From Glaesserella australis (lineage in GTDB: Bacteria; Pseudomonadota; Gammaproteobacteria; Enterobacterales; Pasteurellaceae): a DNA stretch of 64,000 bases. A program made the translations under genes and the position numbers. This document shows, piece after piece, positions 9,281 through 16,262 of the stretch (its first letter is position 1; each line of letters begins with the position of its first letter). The notes under the pieces are model-generated. The model saw only the letters and a list, made by a program, of their open reading frames with translations. It was not told the origin of the DNA and made no database searches. The stretch covers positions 1-64,000 of the forward strand of contig NZ_PTPX01000006.1 in the NCBI RefSeq assembly GCF_003260095.1, written 5' to 3'.

Positions 9281-9340
9281 ACATTTTCCTTTAAATGAAT
9301 TTCATGTGTTGATCTTATGATTTTCTATTTTTAAGGCAAT

Positions 9341-9364
9341 AAAAAACCGACTATTTTAGTCGGT
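9341..9364 (-). terminator. terminator of the ychN-yciU-flavin reductase operon
   Basis: ACCGACTA (9346-9353), loop TTT, TAGTCGGT (9357-9364). On the minus strand the stem is followed by TTTTTTATTG. Confidence 0.88.
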
Positions 9365-9377
9365 CTTTCTGATTTAT

Positions 9378-9391
9378 TTGATCTTTATCAA
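9378..9391. promoter_or_regulatory. FNR-like site TTGAT-N4-ATCAA
   Basis: TTGATCTTTATCAA is an exact match to the FNR consensus half-sites with a 4-base spacer. It overlaps the last codon of the flavin reductase gene and lies about 100 bases upstream of the tehB start, with a terminator hairpin between. It could give anaerobic control of tehB, but chance occurrence is possible. Confidence 0.4.
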
Positions 9392-9876
9392 ATAGCAAGT
9401 GATTTAAACTGGCGGGCAAAATAGACTAAGCTTGTTTGTGGGTGAGTTTGTATTTCATTGAGTTGCACGATAAAAATCGTATGTGTTCCCACCGCTTGTG
9501 TCGCCACAATTTCACCATGAAGCGATGAAATCGCTTCTTTTAATGCAAATTGCCCTGTTTTACCTTGCTGCCAGATATCCCAAGAGAAGCGTTCTTCCAT
9601 ACTACTGTCTAACATAGCAGCAAAATGTTTTGCCAACTCTGTTTGCTGATCATTGAGAACATTCACACAGACTTTACCATTTTGTCGAATAATATCGTGT
9701 AAATCACTGCTTTGATTTATACAAAATAGTAAGGTTGCTGGCGAGTCTGTGACGGAACAAACAGACGAAATAGTCATTCCAACTTTACCTGCCGTACCAC
9801 AGCTAGTAACAATGCTAACAGCAGCGGGAAGATGAGCCATGGCGTCTCTAAATTGTTGTACGGTAGGCGTATTCAT
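9388..9876 (-). CDS. HpaC-like NAD(P)H:flavin oxidoreductase
   Basis: A member of the flavin reductase (FMN-binding split barrel) family that supplies reduced flavin to a partner monooxygenase or acts as a general flavin reductase. It closely follows the HpaC pattern: FRDAMAHLPAAVSIVTS, CSVTDSPATLLFCIN, KVCVNVLN, KHFAAM, MEERFSW and the C-terminal AVGTHTIFIV. The length of 162 residues is typical. No HpaB-like oxygenase is nearby, so the substrate partner is unknown. Its ATG directly abuts the stop codon of yciU (TAAATG), so the two are probably translated in tandem. Confidence 0.85.
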   Translation of the reverse strand: MNTPTVQQFRDAMAHLPAAVSIVTSCGTAGKVGMTISSVCSVTDSPATLLFCINQSSDLHDIIRQNGKVCVNVLNDQQTELAKHFAAMLDSSMEERFSWDIWQQGKTGQFALKEAISSLHGEIVATQAVGTHTIFIVQLNEIQTHPQTSLVYFARQFKSLAI

Positions 9877-10191
9877 TTACTCTTTCCAAATCACGTGATA
9901 TTCACGATTTTCTGCATCGTGAGAAATTAAGAAACGGGCAAAAATATCGTCCATTTCATCTTGTTCATTGACTAAACCGACCCAAACTTCCGCAAACGCA
10001 TCAGGATCAATCAGTGTGCCAATTTCCTGATCCCATTGATCGCTTGTTTCCACCATTTCAACCGCACCACGCTCTTCAAATTGTAGGTTAAAAAGTAAAA
10101 TATCTGCAGGGTCAAGGTTTTCTCCCGCCATTTCTAAGAAAATGTCATAGGCAATGTCAATGGCTTCATCTGGGGTTAATTTTGTTGTCAT
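9877..10191 (-). CDS. yciU: putative dsDNA mimic protein, YciU/DUF440 family
   Basis: A small, very acidic protein of the family typified by H. influenzae HI1450, whose fold and charge resemble double-stranded DNA and which binds HU-like protein. The signature [32 protein letters not shown] and [14 protein letters not shown] are all present. The length (104 residues) is normal. It lies 13 bases after ychN and abuts the flavin reductase gene, suggesting one leftward operon. Its biological role is not settled even in the reference species. Confidence 0.93.
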   Translation of the reverse strand: MTTKLTPDEAIDIAYDIFLEMAGENLDPADILLFNLQFEERGAVEMVETSDQWDQEIGTLIDPDAFAEVWVGLVNEQDEMDDIFARFLISHDAENREYHVIWKE

Positions 10192-10204
10192 AAAATTCTC
10201 TACA

Positions 10205-10555
10205 TTAAAAATTTAATACTTTAGTGGCATCCATCGTCCAATCGGCTAATTCCGTAAGCGTGCCAATTTCTACACCTTCTGCAAGCGTTAATTCTGTCAA
10301 TCCACGTGCATTTGTACAGGTTTTGCATAGTTTCACGACAGCCCCTTGAGACGTTAAAATTTCCAGCATCTGTTGAGCATGATAACCTTCTGCTGGTTGT
10401 TGTTTTGCAAGCCCTGCAGTAACAGCATCAGACATTAAAAAGAGTTTAATATCAGCTTTATGTTGTTCTTGAATTTGTAAGGCTAAACGTAAACCACTAA
10501 AAAAGCTTTCGTTACCATAAGGTGCTGAATTTATAATAAAAAGTAGTTTTTCCAT
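10205..10555 (-). CDS. ychN: YchN-like DsrE/DsrF family protein
   Basis: A small soluble sulfur-relay-type protein of the DsrE/DsrF fold. The E. coli YchN pattern is plain: [54 protein letters not shown] and [14 protein letters not shown]. The conserved cysteines of KLCKTC are the likely persulfide site. I start at the second of two tandem ATGs (10555) because GGAG lies 6 bases upstream; an upstream in-frame ATG at 10606 would add 17 non-conserved residues. An uptake-signal word overlaps the leader. First gene of the operon with yciU and the flavin reductase. Confidence 0.9.
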   Translation of the reverse strand: MEKLLFIINSAPYGNESFFSGLRLALQIQEQHKADIKLFLMSDAVTAGLAKQQPAEGYHAQQMLEILTSQGAVVKLCKTCTNARGLTELTLAEGVEIGTLTELADWTMDATKVLNF

Positions 10556-10663
10556 CATTATCTCCAAAGTACAAGCGGTTAGTTTTCCACAGTGTTTTAC
10601 AAACACTCAACATTATAGCGTTTTGAAATGGTTTAGAAATAGGATTTACATATCTCATATAAG

Positions 10664-10692
10664 CAAAAAGCCTTAACATAAATGTTAAGGCT
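10664..10692 (-). terminator. hairpin terminating leftward transcription out of the element
   Basis: AGCCTTAACAT (10669-10679), loop AA, ATGTTAAGGCT (10682-10692) is a perfect 11-bp stem. On the minus strand it is followed by TTTTTGC, so it would stop transcripts from the element before they enter ychN. Confidence 0.8.
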
Positions 10693-10968
10693 GATAATCA
10701 CAACAGCATTAAAAGCATAACACATTGATAATAAATAGATTTCATTTTTCAATGCATTTTACTGGGTACTTCATTGGGTACTATTTCCAAATATCAAAGT
10801 GGATTGATGTAGATTAAAGTAGACGAATTAGACGGGAATTTTGCAGAATTTCCCGCTTATTCCAACATTATCCCGCATTTTCCCGTGTTATTTTCTCATA
10901 ACGCCCTGTAAATACGGTATTTTTGCAAAATTTTGAAATAGCCCATTTTTCAGGGCCGATAAATGTTT
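10693..10968. other. non-coding left end of the integrated element
   Basis: No gene is visible. It holds two GGGTACT words 12 bases apart (10764-10770, 10776-10782), a GTAGACGAAT word (10819-10828) and three GCGGGA-type words on the minus strand (about 10850-10890), which resemble the replication repeats elsewhere in the element. A weak GCCC/GGGC hairpin follows the capsid gene. Confidence 0.6.
10763..10828. repeat. left copy of the element-end direct repeat
   Basis: TGGGTACTTCATTGGGTACT (10763-10782) and GTAGACGAAT (10819-10828) recur in the same order and orientation near the integrase at 18840-18904 with almost the same spacing (43 versus 42 bases). The GGGTACT pairs may be integrase arm sites and GTAGACGAAT a candidate core. 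This is an inference. Confidence 0.55.
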
Positions 10969-11895
10969 TTATTTTATACAACCGTTAATCAAGTAACCAG
11001 CAGAACTACCTAATAAATGAGGTTTATAAATATCAGTACAGCGAACTATTTCAATTTTACCACCGATTTCATGATAGGTATCTACTTTTAATCCTTGGTT
11101 TCTTCGGATTGTATAACCAAAAGAAGGATCGTAGATATTCCCTTTTTTATCTTTAGAGCGTGGGGATACATAAGCTAAAACAATACAATTTGTCCAAATA
11201 GCTTTTAATTCATTACTAACTTCTTGTGTAGCTTCGCCAATTTTAACTGTATCAATGCCTATAAGTTCTGCAAAAATATCAGGTGTCAAAATTCCAGTTC
11301 TAGTATATTTAATGCGCTCCAATAGTACTTTATTTTCTTTTAATTTTGCCCATACATCACCCGCAATTACACAGACATTAGGTTTATAACCTATGCTTTT
11401 TGAAATTGCGTTAATACCTTCATCAATTAAAATAAGTGGGTTTACATCTAAATTTGTTAGCTTAGTTTCTTCAGTAGTTAAGGTCTTTTTATTGCTTTCA
11501 TCGTAATTATCCGTATTTTGTGCTAATTCTGCCACTTCGATCTCTCGCCCTAATGCTATAATATCTTGAGTTACAGACAGAGCATATTGCTTAAGAGGAT
11601 AGCTAGCATCATTATCTTCCCGATAATCAATAGGATATTCAATGTCATGTTCTTCTAGTGCTACGTTTACAGTAGTAACATATTCTGGTGTTAGTCGGTT
11701 TGATTTTCCGTGTAATTGACGGATCGTTGAATGCTGTCTAAATGATAAACGTCCGAATTTAGGTACAACCCCTGTTTCTTTCTCTATTTCAACTATAGGC
11801 ATTAATGTTTCACATACTAATTCATTGTTATAATAACCTTGAGCTAGTTTTGTTAAAACGGGATCTTGTAAACTAACTTGTTTTGTATTACTCAT
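10969..11895 (-). CDS. phage major capsid protein
   Basis: It resembles the HK97-fold major capsid proteins found beside Mu-I-type proteases in many siphophages and Mu-like phages. The opening DPVLTKLAQGYYN...METL/MPIVEIEK, the FGRLSFRQ strand and the close FGYTIRRNQGLKVDTYHE followed by IEIVRCTDIYKPHLLGSSAGYLI are the family pattern. At 308 residues it is of normal length and looks intact. Its start overlaps the scaffold stop by 8 bases, so the two are likely translationally coupled. Base composition is more AT-rich than the replication genes. In the satellite it would build the particle's own shell; whether that shell accepts helper or satellite DNA is not known. Confidence 0.8.
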   Translation of the reverse strand: MSNTKQVSLQDPVLTKLAQGYYNNELVCETLMPIVEIEKETGVVPKFGRLSFRQHSTIRQLHGKSNRLTPEYVTTVNVALEEHDIEYPIDYREDNDASYPLKQYALSVTQDIIALGREIEVAELAQNTDNYDESNKKTLTTEETKLTNLDVNPLILIDEGINAISKSIGYKPNVCVIAGDVWAKLKENKVLLERIKYTRTGILTPDIFAELIGIDTVKIGEATQEVSNELKAIWTNCIVLAYVSPRSKDKKGNIYDPSFGYTIRRNQGLKVDTYHEIGGKIEIVRCTDIYKPHLLGSSAGYLINGCIK

Positions 11896-12391
11896 TGTTT
11901 TCTTCTCCTATGATTTTTTGAAATGCTTCTTTATAACTAATATTGTGTAGTTGCATACATCTTTGTATGCGTTGATCTAATTCTTCTGGTGTTTCTATTT
12001 CTCCGTCTAAAATTCCATAGCCTCTTCTTTCTTTAGTTAGTTTGTTAAAATGTGCCACTCCCCCTATTTTTTCAGTTTGCATAGTTAATTCAATAGCAGG
12101 AATACTATTTAGAAAATCCTTTACTTTTTGCTGTAGGCTTTCCCCTTCGCTGAATTGTAAAATGCCTAAATCATATTCTGTAGCATAGTTTAATATTTCC
12201 AATGCTGCATCTTTCGAACCAGGTCTCAATTTGTTACTTGATAATAATTCATCAATAAAATATTCATTTTCTCTTTTTGAAAATAAATATTCTTTTTCAG
12301 AATTTGACTTCGCTACATTTTTAAAATCTTCATTTTCTTTTTTGAGTTTTGCTATCTCTTTTTTTAACTCATCTATTTCTTGTTCTGCCAT
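11888..12391 (-). CDS. scaffold-like head assembly protein
   Basis: Residues 1-40 are a highly charged coiled coil (EIDELKKEIAKLKKENEDF). Residues 45-120 match the C-terminal scaffold half of protease-scaffold fusions (FIDELLSSNKLRPGSKDAALEIL, then FSEGESLQQKVKDFLNSIP). It ends in LDQRIQRC...SYKEAFQKII, a tail motif that is repeated at the end of the neighbouring protease. In most related phages the protease and this scaffold are one polypeptide; here they are two genes 18 bases apart. Likely role: core for capsid assembly, removed on maturation. Confidence 0.65.
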   Translation of the reverse strand: MAEQEIDELKKEIAKLKKENEDFKNVAKSNSEKEYLFSKRENEYFIDELLSSNKLRPGSKDAALEILNYATEYDLGILQFSEGESLQQKVKDFLNSIPAIELTMQTEKIGGVAHFNKLTKERRGYGILDGEIETPEELDQRIQRCMQLHNISYKEAFQKIIGEENNE

Positions 12392-12409
12392 ATTCTATTC
12401 TTCCTTAAA

Positions 12410-12988
12410 TTAATGTGTTTGAATAACAATATTAAAGGCTGTTTTATAGTCTGTGCCTAATACAGATTGGAAATAACTTATTTTTGCATCCAACTGTTCT
12501 TTTAGTGGTATTTGATCATTTTCACAAAACATTACTATTTCTTCATTGCTGCTATAATGAAAAATATCTACACTAATTTTGGGATCTAACATTCCTTCAA
12601 CTGCAGGTTCTTGTTTCCCTCGCTCTAAAAATCCAACGTGTTTAAGATAATTTCCTAAAGTCCCTAATGGATTTTCATCATGTCCTTCACCAAAAATAGC
12701 AATAGAAATACCGCTGATCTCATTATTTTTTATTCGTTGGATAAGCTCATCTGCTACTTCAGTTTCTGCAAAGATTGAATTGTTATATTGAATAAGACGC
12801 TTTACCACGCCTAATTTAGGCTCGTCATTTTTGGGATGTCCAATAGTGAGAGGTGCAGGGCGGGTAGTTTCATCATAAAATTTAACTAAATCTGCTAAAT
12901 GGGATTTAGTCCACGTGATATTTTTAGCTATTCCACCGCCTTTAGAATGCTTTCCTGCCCTAAATATTTCAAAAATTGCCTTCTGCAT
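12410..12988 (-). CDS. prohead protease (Mu protein I-like N-terminal domain)
   Basis: The N-terminal 145 residues carry the pattern of the phage head maturation protease: FEIFRAGKH, ITWTKSHLADLVKFYD, the hallmark APLTIGHPKNDEPKLG, and YLKHVGFLERG. The usual C-terminal scaffold half is missing; instead about 45 residues end in LDAKISYF...DYKTAFNIVI, which matches the tail of the next protein. Only 192 residues, about half the usual fusion length, so either a natural split or a break. First gene of the head module; AGG lies 8 bases before the ATG and a promoter candidate lies at 13038-13067. Confidence 0.72.
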   Translation of the reverse strand: MQKAIFEIFRAGKHSKGGGIAKNITWTKSHLADLVKFYDETTRPAPLTIGHPKNDEPKLGVVKRLIQYNNSIFAETEVADELIQRIKNNEISGISIAIFGEGHDENPLGTLGNYLKHVGFLERGKQEPAVEGMLDPKISVDIFHYSSNEEIVMFCENDQIPLKEQLDAKISYFQSVLGTDYKTAFNIVIQTH

Positions 12989-13037
12989 TTAATTTACCTA
13001 TATTTGCTGTCCTTCATACTTTCATTTAATCAAAAAA

Positions 13038-13067
13038 ATTATGAAGTTTATATTTGATACTTAGCAA
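13038..13067 (-). promoter_or_regulatory. candidate promoter of the head module
   Basis: On the minus strand, TTGCTA (13067-13062), 18 bases, CATAAT (13043-13038). It lies between the terminator of the replication operon and the protease gene, so a separate start for the head genes is needed; this is the best match I see. It could equally be a regulated late promoter. Confidence 0.4.
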
Positions 13068-13099
13068 ACTTAACTTTGTAATATATTAAAGAAAAACGG

Positions 13100-13210
13100 C
13101 TGGGACAGCGGGACAGCGGGACAATTTTGAAAAACTCTTTTATTTTCAAATGGTTACAAGTCAAAAATTGTCCCGCTAGGTGCGGGACAATTTCAAAAAC
13201 AGCGGGACAA
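13100..13210. repeat. GCGGGACAA repeat cluster 1 (downstream of the primase gene)
   Basis: Six copies of a GCGGGACA(A) word: three in tandem with an 8-base period (13100, degenerate, then 13108 and 13116), an inverted copy TTGTCCCGC (13168-13176) facing a direct copy (13182-13190) across 5 bases, and another at 13202-13210. The same word forms cluster 2 upstream of alpA. Tandem words around a DUF927 helicase gene suggest part of the element's replication origin, as with the separate ori and crr sites of satellite P4. Confidence 0.7.
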
Positions 13211-13219
13211 AATACAAAA

Positions 13220-13251
13220 AAAGAGCGTTTTCAGTATAAAAAACGCTCTTT
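13220..13251. terminator. terminator of the replication operon
   Basis: AAAGAGCGTTTT (13220-13231), 8-base loop, AAAACGCTCTTT (13240-13251), followed by T on either strand. It lies 7 bases after the primase stop and separates the replication operon from the head genes. Confidence 0.9.
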
Positions 13252-13257
13252 TTGCTA

Positions 13258-15372
13258 TTATTCTTCGCTGTCGTCTGCTTCATCAAACAGGGTTAAAACG
13301 TAACATCTTGTTCGTTTAGGGTCAATTTTAAGCGGTAATTTTTGCGTATTTCGCCTATCTTTACTCCGTTTTAGCATTCCCGCATTAAATAACACTTCAT
13401 TGGCTTGCTTCTCATTAAATCCCTTGATGATGTCGTTCAAGTAAACTTGTTGGAACGTGTAAAAGTGCGGTTCTTCGTTGATACTGATCGCATATCCCGC
13501 CGCATCGTGCGGTTCTGGTCTATCGTGGTTTATCGGGGTTTGAATATATCGCCCCGCAAAACGCTGTAAAAAGCCGTTTACTTGGTCAATGATTTGCTTA
13601 TCTTCTCGCCCGTGTAGCCCGTATTCGTTGATCCACTCATTGAAACAATGCAAAATCGCTTCGGCGTTGCTTTCTATGCTCCAACTTGTTAAATCTCGGG
13701 CTAGTTGTAATGCGGTTTCAAGTATGGCGAACCGGTTCGCTACTCGTTGAACTTGTGGGCTTGCGTCACTTGGCAAACGGAAAAGCCATTTTTCTTTAAT
13801 GCATTGATAGGTTTCTACCGCCAACGCCTTATTTTTAAGTAGCCACTCAATCCATAAACGCCCAATTACGCCATAATGCTGACGGCTTGCCGTGTTGATG
13901 TGGTCTGCGTGTGCCTTACCGTCTGCTAAATCGTGGTATTGCTTCGCCTTGGTAATAGGTACATTCAACAAGCGGACTAATTGCCCTGCATTGACTTGAA
14001 TACCGTTCATTTTAAGATAGGTTTCTATGTCTTTTTCGCCTGTTGAAAATACCACAGTACGCCATCGTAAAAGCTCACGATTTCCGCCATCTTTCGCCCC
14101 TTGGAGTTTCCCCACGCCATTAAATAAGGCGTAGGACGTTTCAAAAACGTATCGAGGGTTTACCCCTTGCCCGATTTCGTCCATCGGTAATAAATTATCA
14201 TTGTGCGCCAGTCCTTCATTTAAAATGCCTAGTGTTGTACCGAACCACGATAATTTAAGCAGTTCAGGGTTACCATAAAGGCTAATAGAAGCAAGTGCGG
14301 TTGTTGTTTTGCCGGTGGTGGAGTCGCCATAGAGGTGTACGCCAAAACTGTCCGCCTCAATCACGCCAATTAAGGGAGCAGATAAAGCGCATGCCACGCC
14401 TAACATCATAGACGGATTACCGTTTAAATATTTGCCTACGTTCTCTTGCCAGCTTTCCAGCGTGCCTTTTGTGCTGTAACCGTTATTGCTTGCGGATTTC
14501 CCTTTAAATAGCGTTGGAGTGTCGGGCGTTCCTATGATTTCGCCATTAGGTAATACATACGCCCCATTTTTCCAGCCTGTTGTATGGGTGATCGTCCATT
14601 TTTGGCGGCTACCGCTTAACTGCAAGTAATCCGCCAAGTAGTTGCGGGCTGAAGAACTATTTGCAATTTTTAGCCCTTGCTGTCGCAACTGCTTCCAGCC
14701 TTCCCGCTCGCCTAAATCTTTAAGCGGAACGGCTTCAGTAATTGGGGATAATTGCCCTTCGGGTATCCAGCGTAAAATGATAAAGGTTTCTATCTCGCTT
14801 GCTCCAATCCCCACCACTTCTACAAAATCAGATAGCCATTGTTCCGTCTCGCTTAATAGCTCGCCTGTGTTGTTGTCGTATTTCGGAATAATGCGATACA
14901 GTCCGCTTATTCCGTTTACTGTACGCTTTTCAATGTACGGCTGTTTCTTGTCTTGGCTTGGTTTAGCCGTCATTTCTGCTACTGCTTCCGCCATACTGTC
15001 TCCGCTACGAATGCGGGCGATATAATCGCTTACATTTTCCGTTTGCATTGCTTCATCTACGAATGAAACAATCTCGGCTTTTGTATGCTTGGCGATATTT
15101 AAACAGATCGCATTTTTTTCAAGTTCGCTTAATTTTCCCGATTTAAAAATAGAAATATATTTTTTATTTTCGGGAGCAATCCGCAAACGGTCAATTTCGG
15201 CTAATCTTTCGCTATTTAAAATAATCGGCTGTAAATTATTTTCTGCTTGCGTAAATAAAATAATTTGTGCCAGTCTTTCTTTATTAAATGCATCACTTCC
15301 CGCAATAATATATAATTCATTAAGTGGGTTATTATCTTGCTTATTTAAATAAGGGGCTTTCTTTAATTTCAT
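13258..15372 (-). CDS. DUF927-domain replicative helicase/primase
   Basis: Probable replication initiator and helicase of the element. The DUF927 region runs from about residue 155 to 460, with Walker A GDSTTGKT (349-356), Walker B LLPMDEI (394-400) and STGEKDIETYL following. The N-terminal 140 residues are not recognised; I see no clear zinc-binding primase domain. The C-terminal third (about 530-704) may bind DNA. It is the last gene of a tightly packed operon (one base from the preceding gene) and is flanked by GCGGGACAA clusters on both sides of the operon. GC is higher than in the head module. Length is 704 residues. Confidence 0.8.
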   Translation of the reverse strand: MKLKKAPYLNKQDNNPLNELYIIAGSDAFNKERLAQIILFTQAENNLQPIILNSERLAEIDRLRIAPENKKYISIFKSGKLSELEKNAICLNIAKHTKAEIVSFVDEAMQTENVSDYIARIRSGDSMAEAVAEMTAKPSQDKKQPYIEKRTVNGISGLYRIIPKYDNNTGELLSETEQWLSDFVEVVGIGASEIETFIILRWIPEGQLSPITEAVPLKDLGEREGWKQLRQQGLKIANSSSARNYLADYLQLSGSRQKWTITHTTGWKNGAYVLPNGEIIGTPDTPTLFKGKSASNNGYSTKGTLESWQENVGKYLNGNPSMMLGVACALSAPLIGVIEADSFGVHLYGDSTTGKTTTALASISLYGNPELLKLSWFGTTLGILNEGLAHNDNLLPMDEIGQGVNPRYVFETSYALFNGVGKLQGAKDGGNRELLRWRTVVFSTGEKDIETYLKMNGIQVNAGQLVRLLNVPITKAKQYHDLADGKAHADHINTASRQHYGVIGRLWIEWLLKNKALAVETYQCIKEKWLFRLPSDASPQVQRVANRFAILETALQLARDLTSWSIESNAEAILHCFNEWINEYGLHGREDKQIIDQVNGFLQRFAGRYIQTPINHDRPEPHDAAGYAISINEEPHFYTFQQVYLNDIIKGFNEKQANEVLFNAGMLKRSKDRRNTQKLPLKIDPKRTRCYVLTLFDEADDSEE

Positions 15373-15373
15373 A

Positions 15374-15703
15374 TTATTCCCCTTGTGCTAATAAATATAA
15401 ATGATCGCCTATTTTATCTTTAGCAAATAAAGATAAATCCAACATATCAAGGCTATTTTTTAATAAAACGCCTGTAGAAATTAGCGTACTCGGGTAAATA
15501 TGCTGATCTTCTTCTAGTTCTCCATCTTCATTAATACCGTGCCAGTAAAGTAAATTGGCAAAATCTCGCAAGGCCTTTAGGGTGGATAATGCATTTTCAT
15601 CAAAAAGGCTGTAAAACTCGTTCAGTTTTTCTTTATCTTTGCCGTATTGCTCAATGCGTTCTTGTAAATGTTTGTTTAAAGCAATGTGTAATTCATTACG
15701 CAT
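15374..15703 (-). CDS. hypothetical protein of the element
   Basis: I do not recognise this 109-residue, acidic, mainly helical protein. No motif for nuclease, DNA binding or membrane insertion is visible. It overlaps the preceding gene by 8 bases and is one base from the primase gene, so it belongs to the replication operon. In related satellites this position often holds small accessory replication or phage-interference genes, but nothing in the sequence decides this. Confidence 0.6.
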   Translation of the reverse strand: MRNELHIALNKHLQERIEQYGKDKEKLNEFYSLFDENALSTLKALRDFANLLYWHGINEDGELEEDQHIYPSTLISTGVLLKNSLDMLDLSLFAKDKIGDHLYLLAQGE

Positions 15704-15881
15704 TTTTACCCCCTTCTACATCTGCTAAATACATGAAATTCGTGTTCTTGATTGTTTGCAAAGCTAAATAGGCACGCTCTAGGTTTCCTTCTTCCGTGAG
15801 CTCTTTCGCCCATTGTGTCCATACTTCGATATGCTCGATTTCTTTCAGTAGCTTTTCCGGTGTGAGGTTGTTTTTAAGCAT
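15696..15881 (-). CDS. small hypothetical protein of the element
   Basis: A 61-residue protein starting MLKNNLTPEKLLKEIEHI, rich in Glu and Lys and probably all-helical. I chose ATG 15881 because the preceding stop overlaps it (ATGCTTAA) and a G-rich Shine-Dalgarno lies 6 bases upstream; an in-frame ATG at 15917 would add 12 residues inside the previous gene. Function unknown. Confidence 0.55.
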   Translation of the reverse strand: MLKNNLTPEKLLKEIEHIEVWTQWAKELTEEGNLERAYLALQTIKNTNFMYLADVEGGKNA

Positions 15882-16038
15882 AAACCACCCCCATAACCGC
15901 AAATAAAGGGCATACAATAGATTTGGCTTGCTCTAAACTCTCGGCTTTAATGCGTAGGGTATAGCAAGGGAAGGTATGAATAGGTTTTGATGTGTTGCGT
16001 AAGTCTCTACGGCTTACGGCTTTGAATAGGTAGATCAT
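15874..16038 (-). CDS. Icd/Ash-like small protein under C4-like RNA control
   Basis: The frame is open from 16176, but its first 40-odd codons run through the C4-like RNA, so I take the coding start as ATG 16038 (54 residues, MIYLFKAVSRRDLR). GGAG lies 9 bases upstream and sits against the ACTAATGG target segment; ATG 16053 is the alternative. The C-terminal TLRIKAESLEQAKSI resembles the Ash/Icd-like phage proteins annotated as host cell division inhibitors. By position it corresponds to icd of the P1 immI operon. Actual toxicity or inhibition of division is not shown by sequence. Confidence 0.5.
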   Translation of the reverse strand: MIYLFKAVSRRDLRNTSKPIHTFPCYTLRIKAESLEQAKSIVCPLFAVMGVVYA

Positions 16039-16049
16039 CGCTGATAGCT

Positions 16050-16088
16050 CCATTAGTGATTTATGAAGGCTACCGCTAAACTTCTCAG
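16050..16088 (-). promoter_or_regulatory. distal a-b target of the C4-like RNA
   Basis: On the minus strand CTGAGAA (16088-16082) and ACTAATGG (16057-16050) are complementary to TTCTCAG and CCATTAGT in the C4-like RNA. The ACTAATGG segment touches the GGAG of the Icd-like start, so pairing would block translation. Confidence 0.6.
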
Positions 16089-16102
16089 GGTTTGGGCGGT
16101 AA

Positions 16103-16169
16103 CGTGTAACGGGCTGAGAAACTGCGACTAATGGAACACAGCAAAGGGCGATACCTTTCCCATTACACG
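16103..16169 (-). ncRNA. C4-like antisense RNA (phage P1/P7 c4 type)
   Basis: On the minus strand CGTGTAATGGG (16169-16159) closes with CCCGTTACACG (16113-16103) over 11 bp (one G-U). Inside are a hairpin AAAGG...CCTTT, next a CTGTG/CGCAG hairpin that shows CCATTAGT in its 10-base loop, then unpaired TTTCTCAG. These two exposed segments are complementary, in antiparallel order, to a-b pairs both upstream (16259-16285) and downstream (16050-16088). That is the arrangement of c4 RNA with a1/b1 and a2/b2 in P1. Function is inferred from the architecture. Confidence 0.7.
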
Positions 16170-16187
16170 CTACCATAGATAGACGCT

Positions 16188-16262
16188 CTAGGCGTTCTTT
16201 GGGTGTGCGTATGCTACGAACAAAAAAGCACGGTAATAGAAAGGCGTGCTAGTGTTCGCCAT
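16188..16262 (-). other. 24-codon leader reading frame before the C4-like RNA
   Basis: ATG 16262 opens a short frame (MANTSTPFYYRAFLFVAYAH...) ending at TAG 16188. The ATG is part of the upstream ACTAATGG target segment. Within it, AGCACG (16250-16245) and CGTGCT (16232-16227) with a T6 run form an intrinsic terminator/attenuator. No good Shine-Dalgarno precedes it. Probably a leader rather than a protein gene. Confidence 0.4.

Noticed and set aside
16197-16203. CCCAAAG slippery heptamer joining the 24-codon leader frame to the longer frame that contains the Icd-like gene, as a programmed -1 frameshift
   Set aside because: The frames would fuse neatly, but the downstream region folds as a C4-like RNA with paired a/b segments, which explains sequence conservation without translation. 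A simple 1-base change is also possible. I keep it only as a weak alternative.
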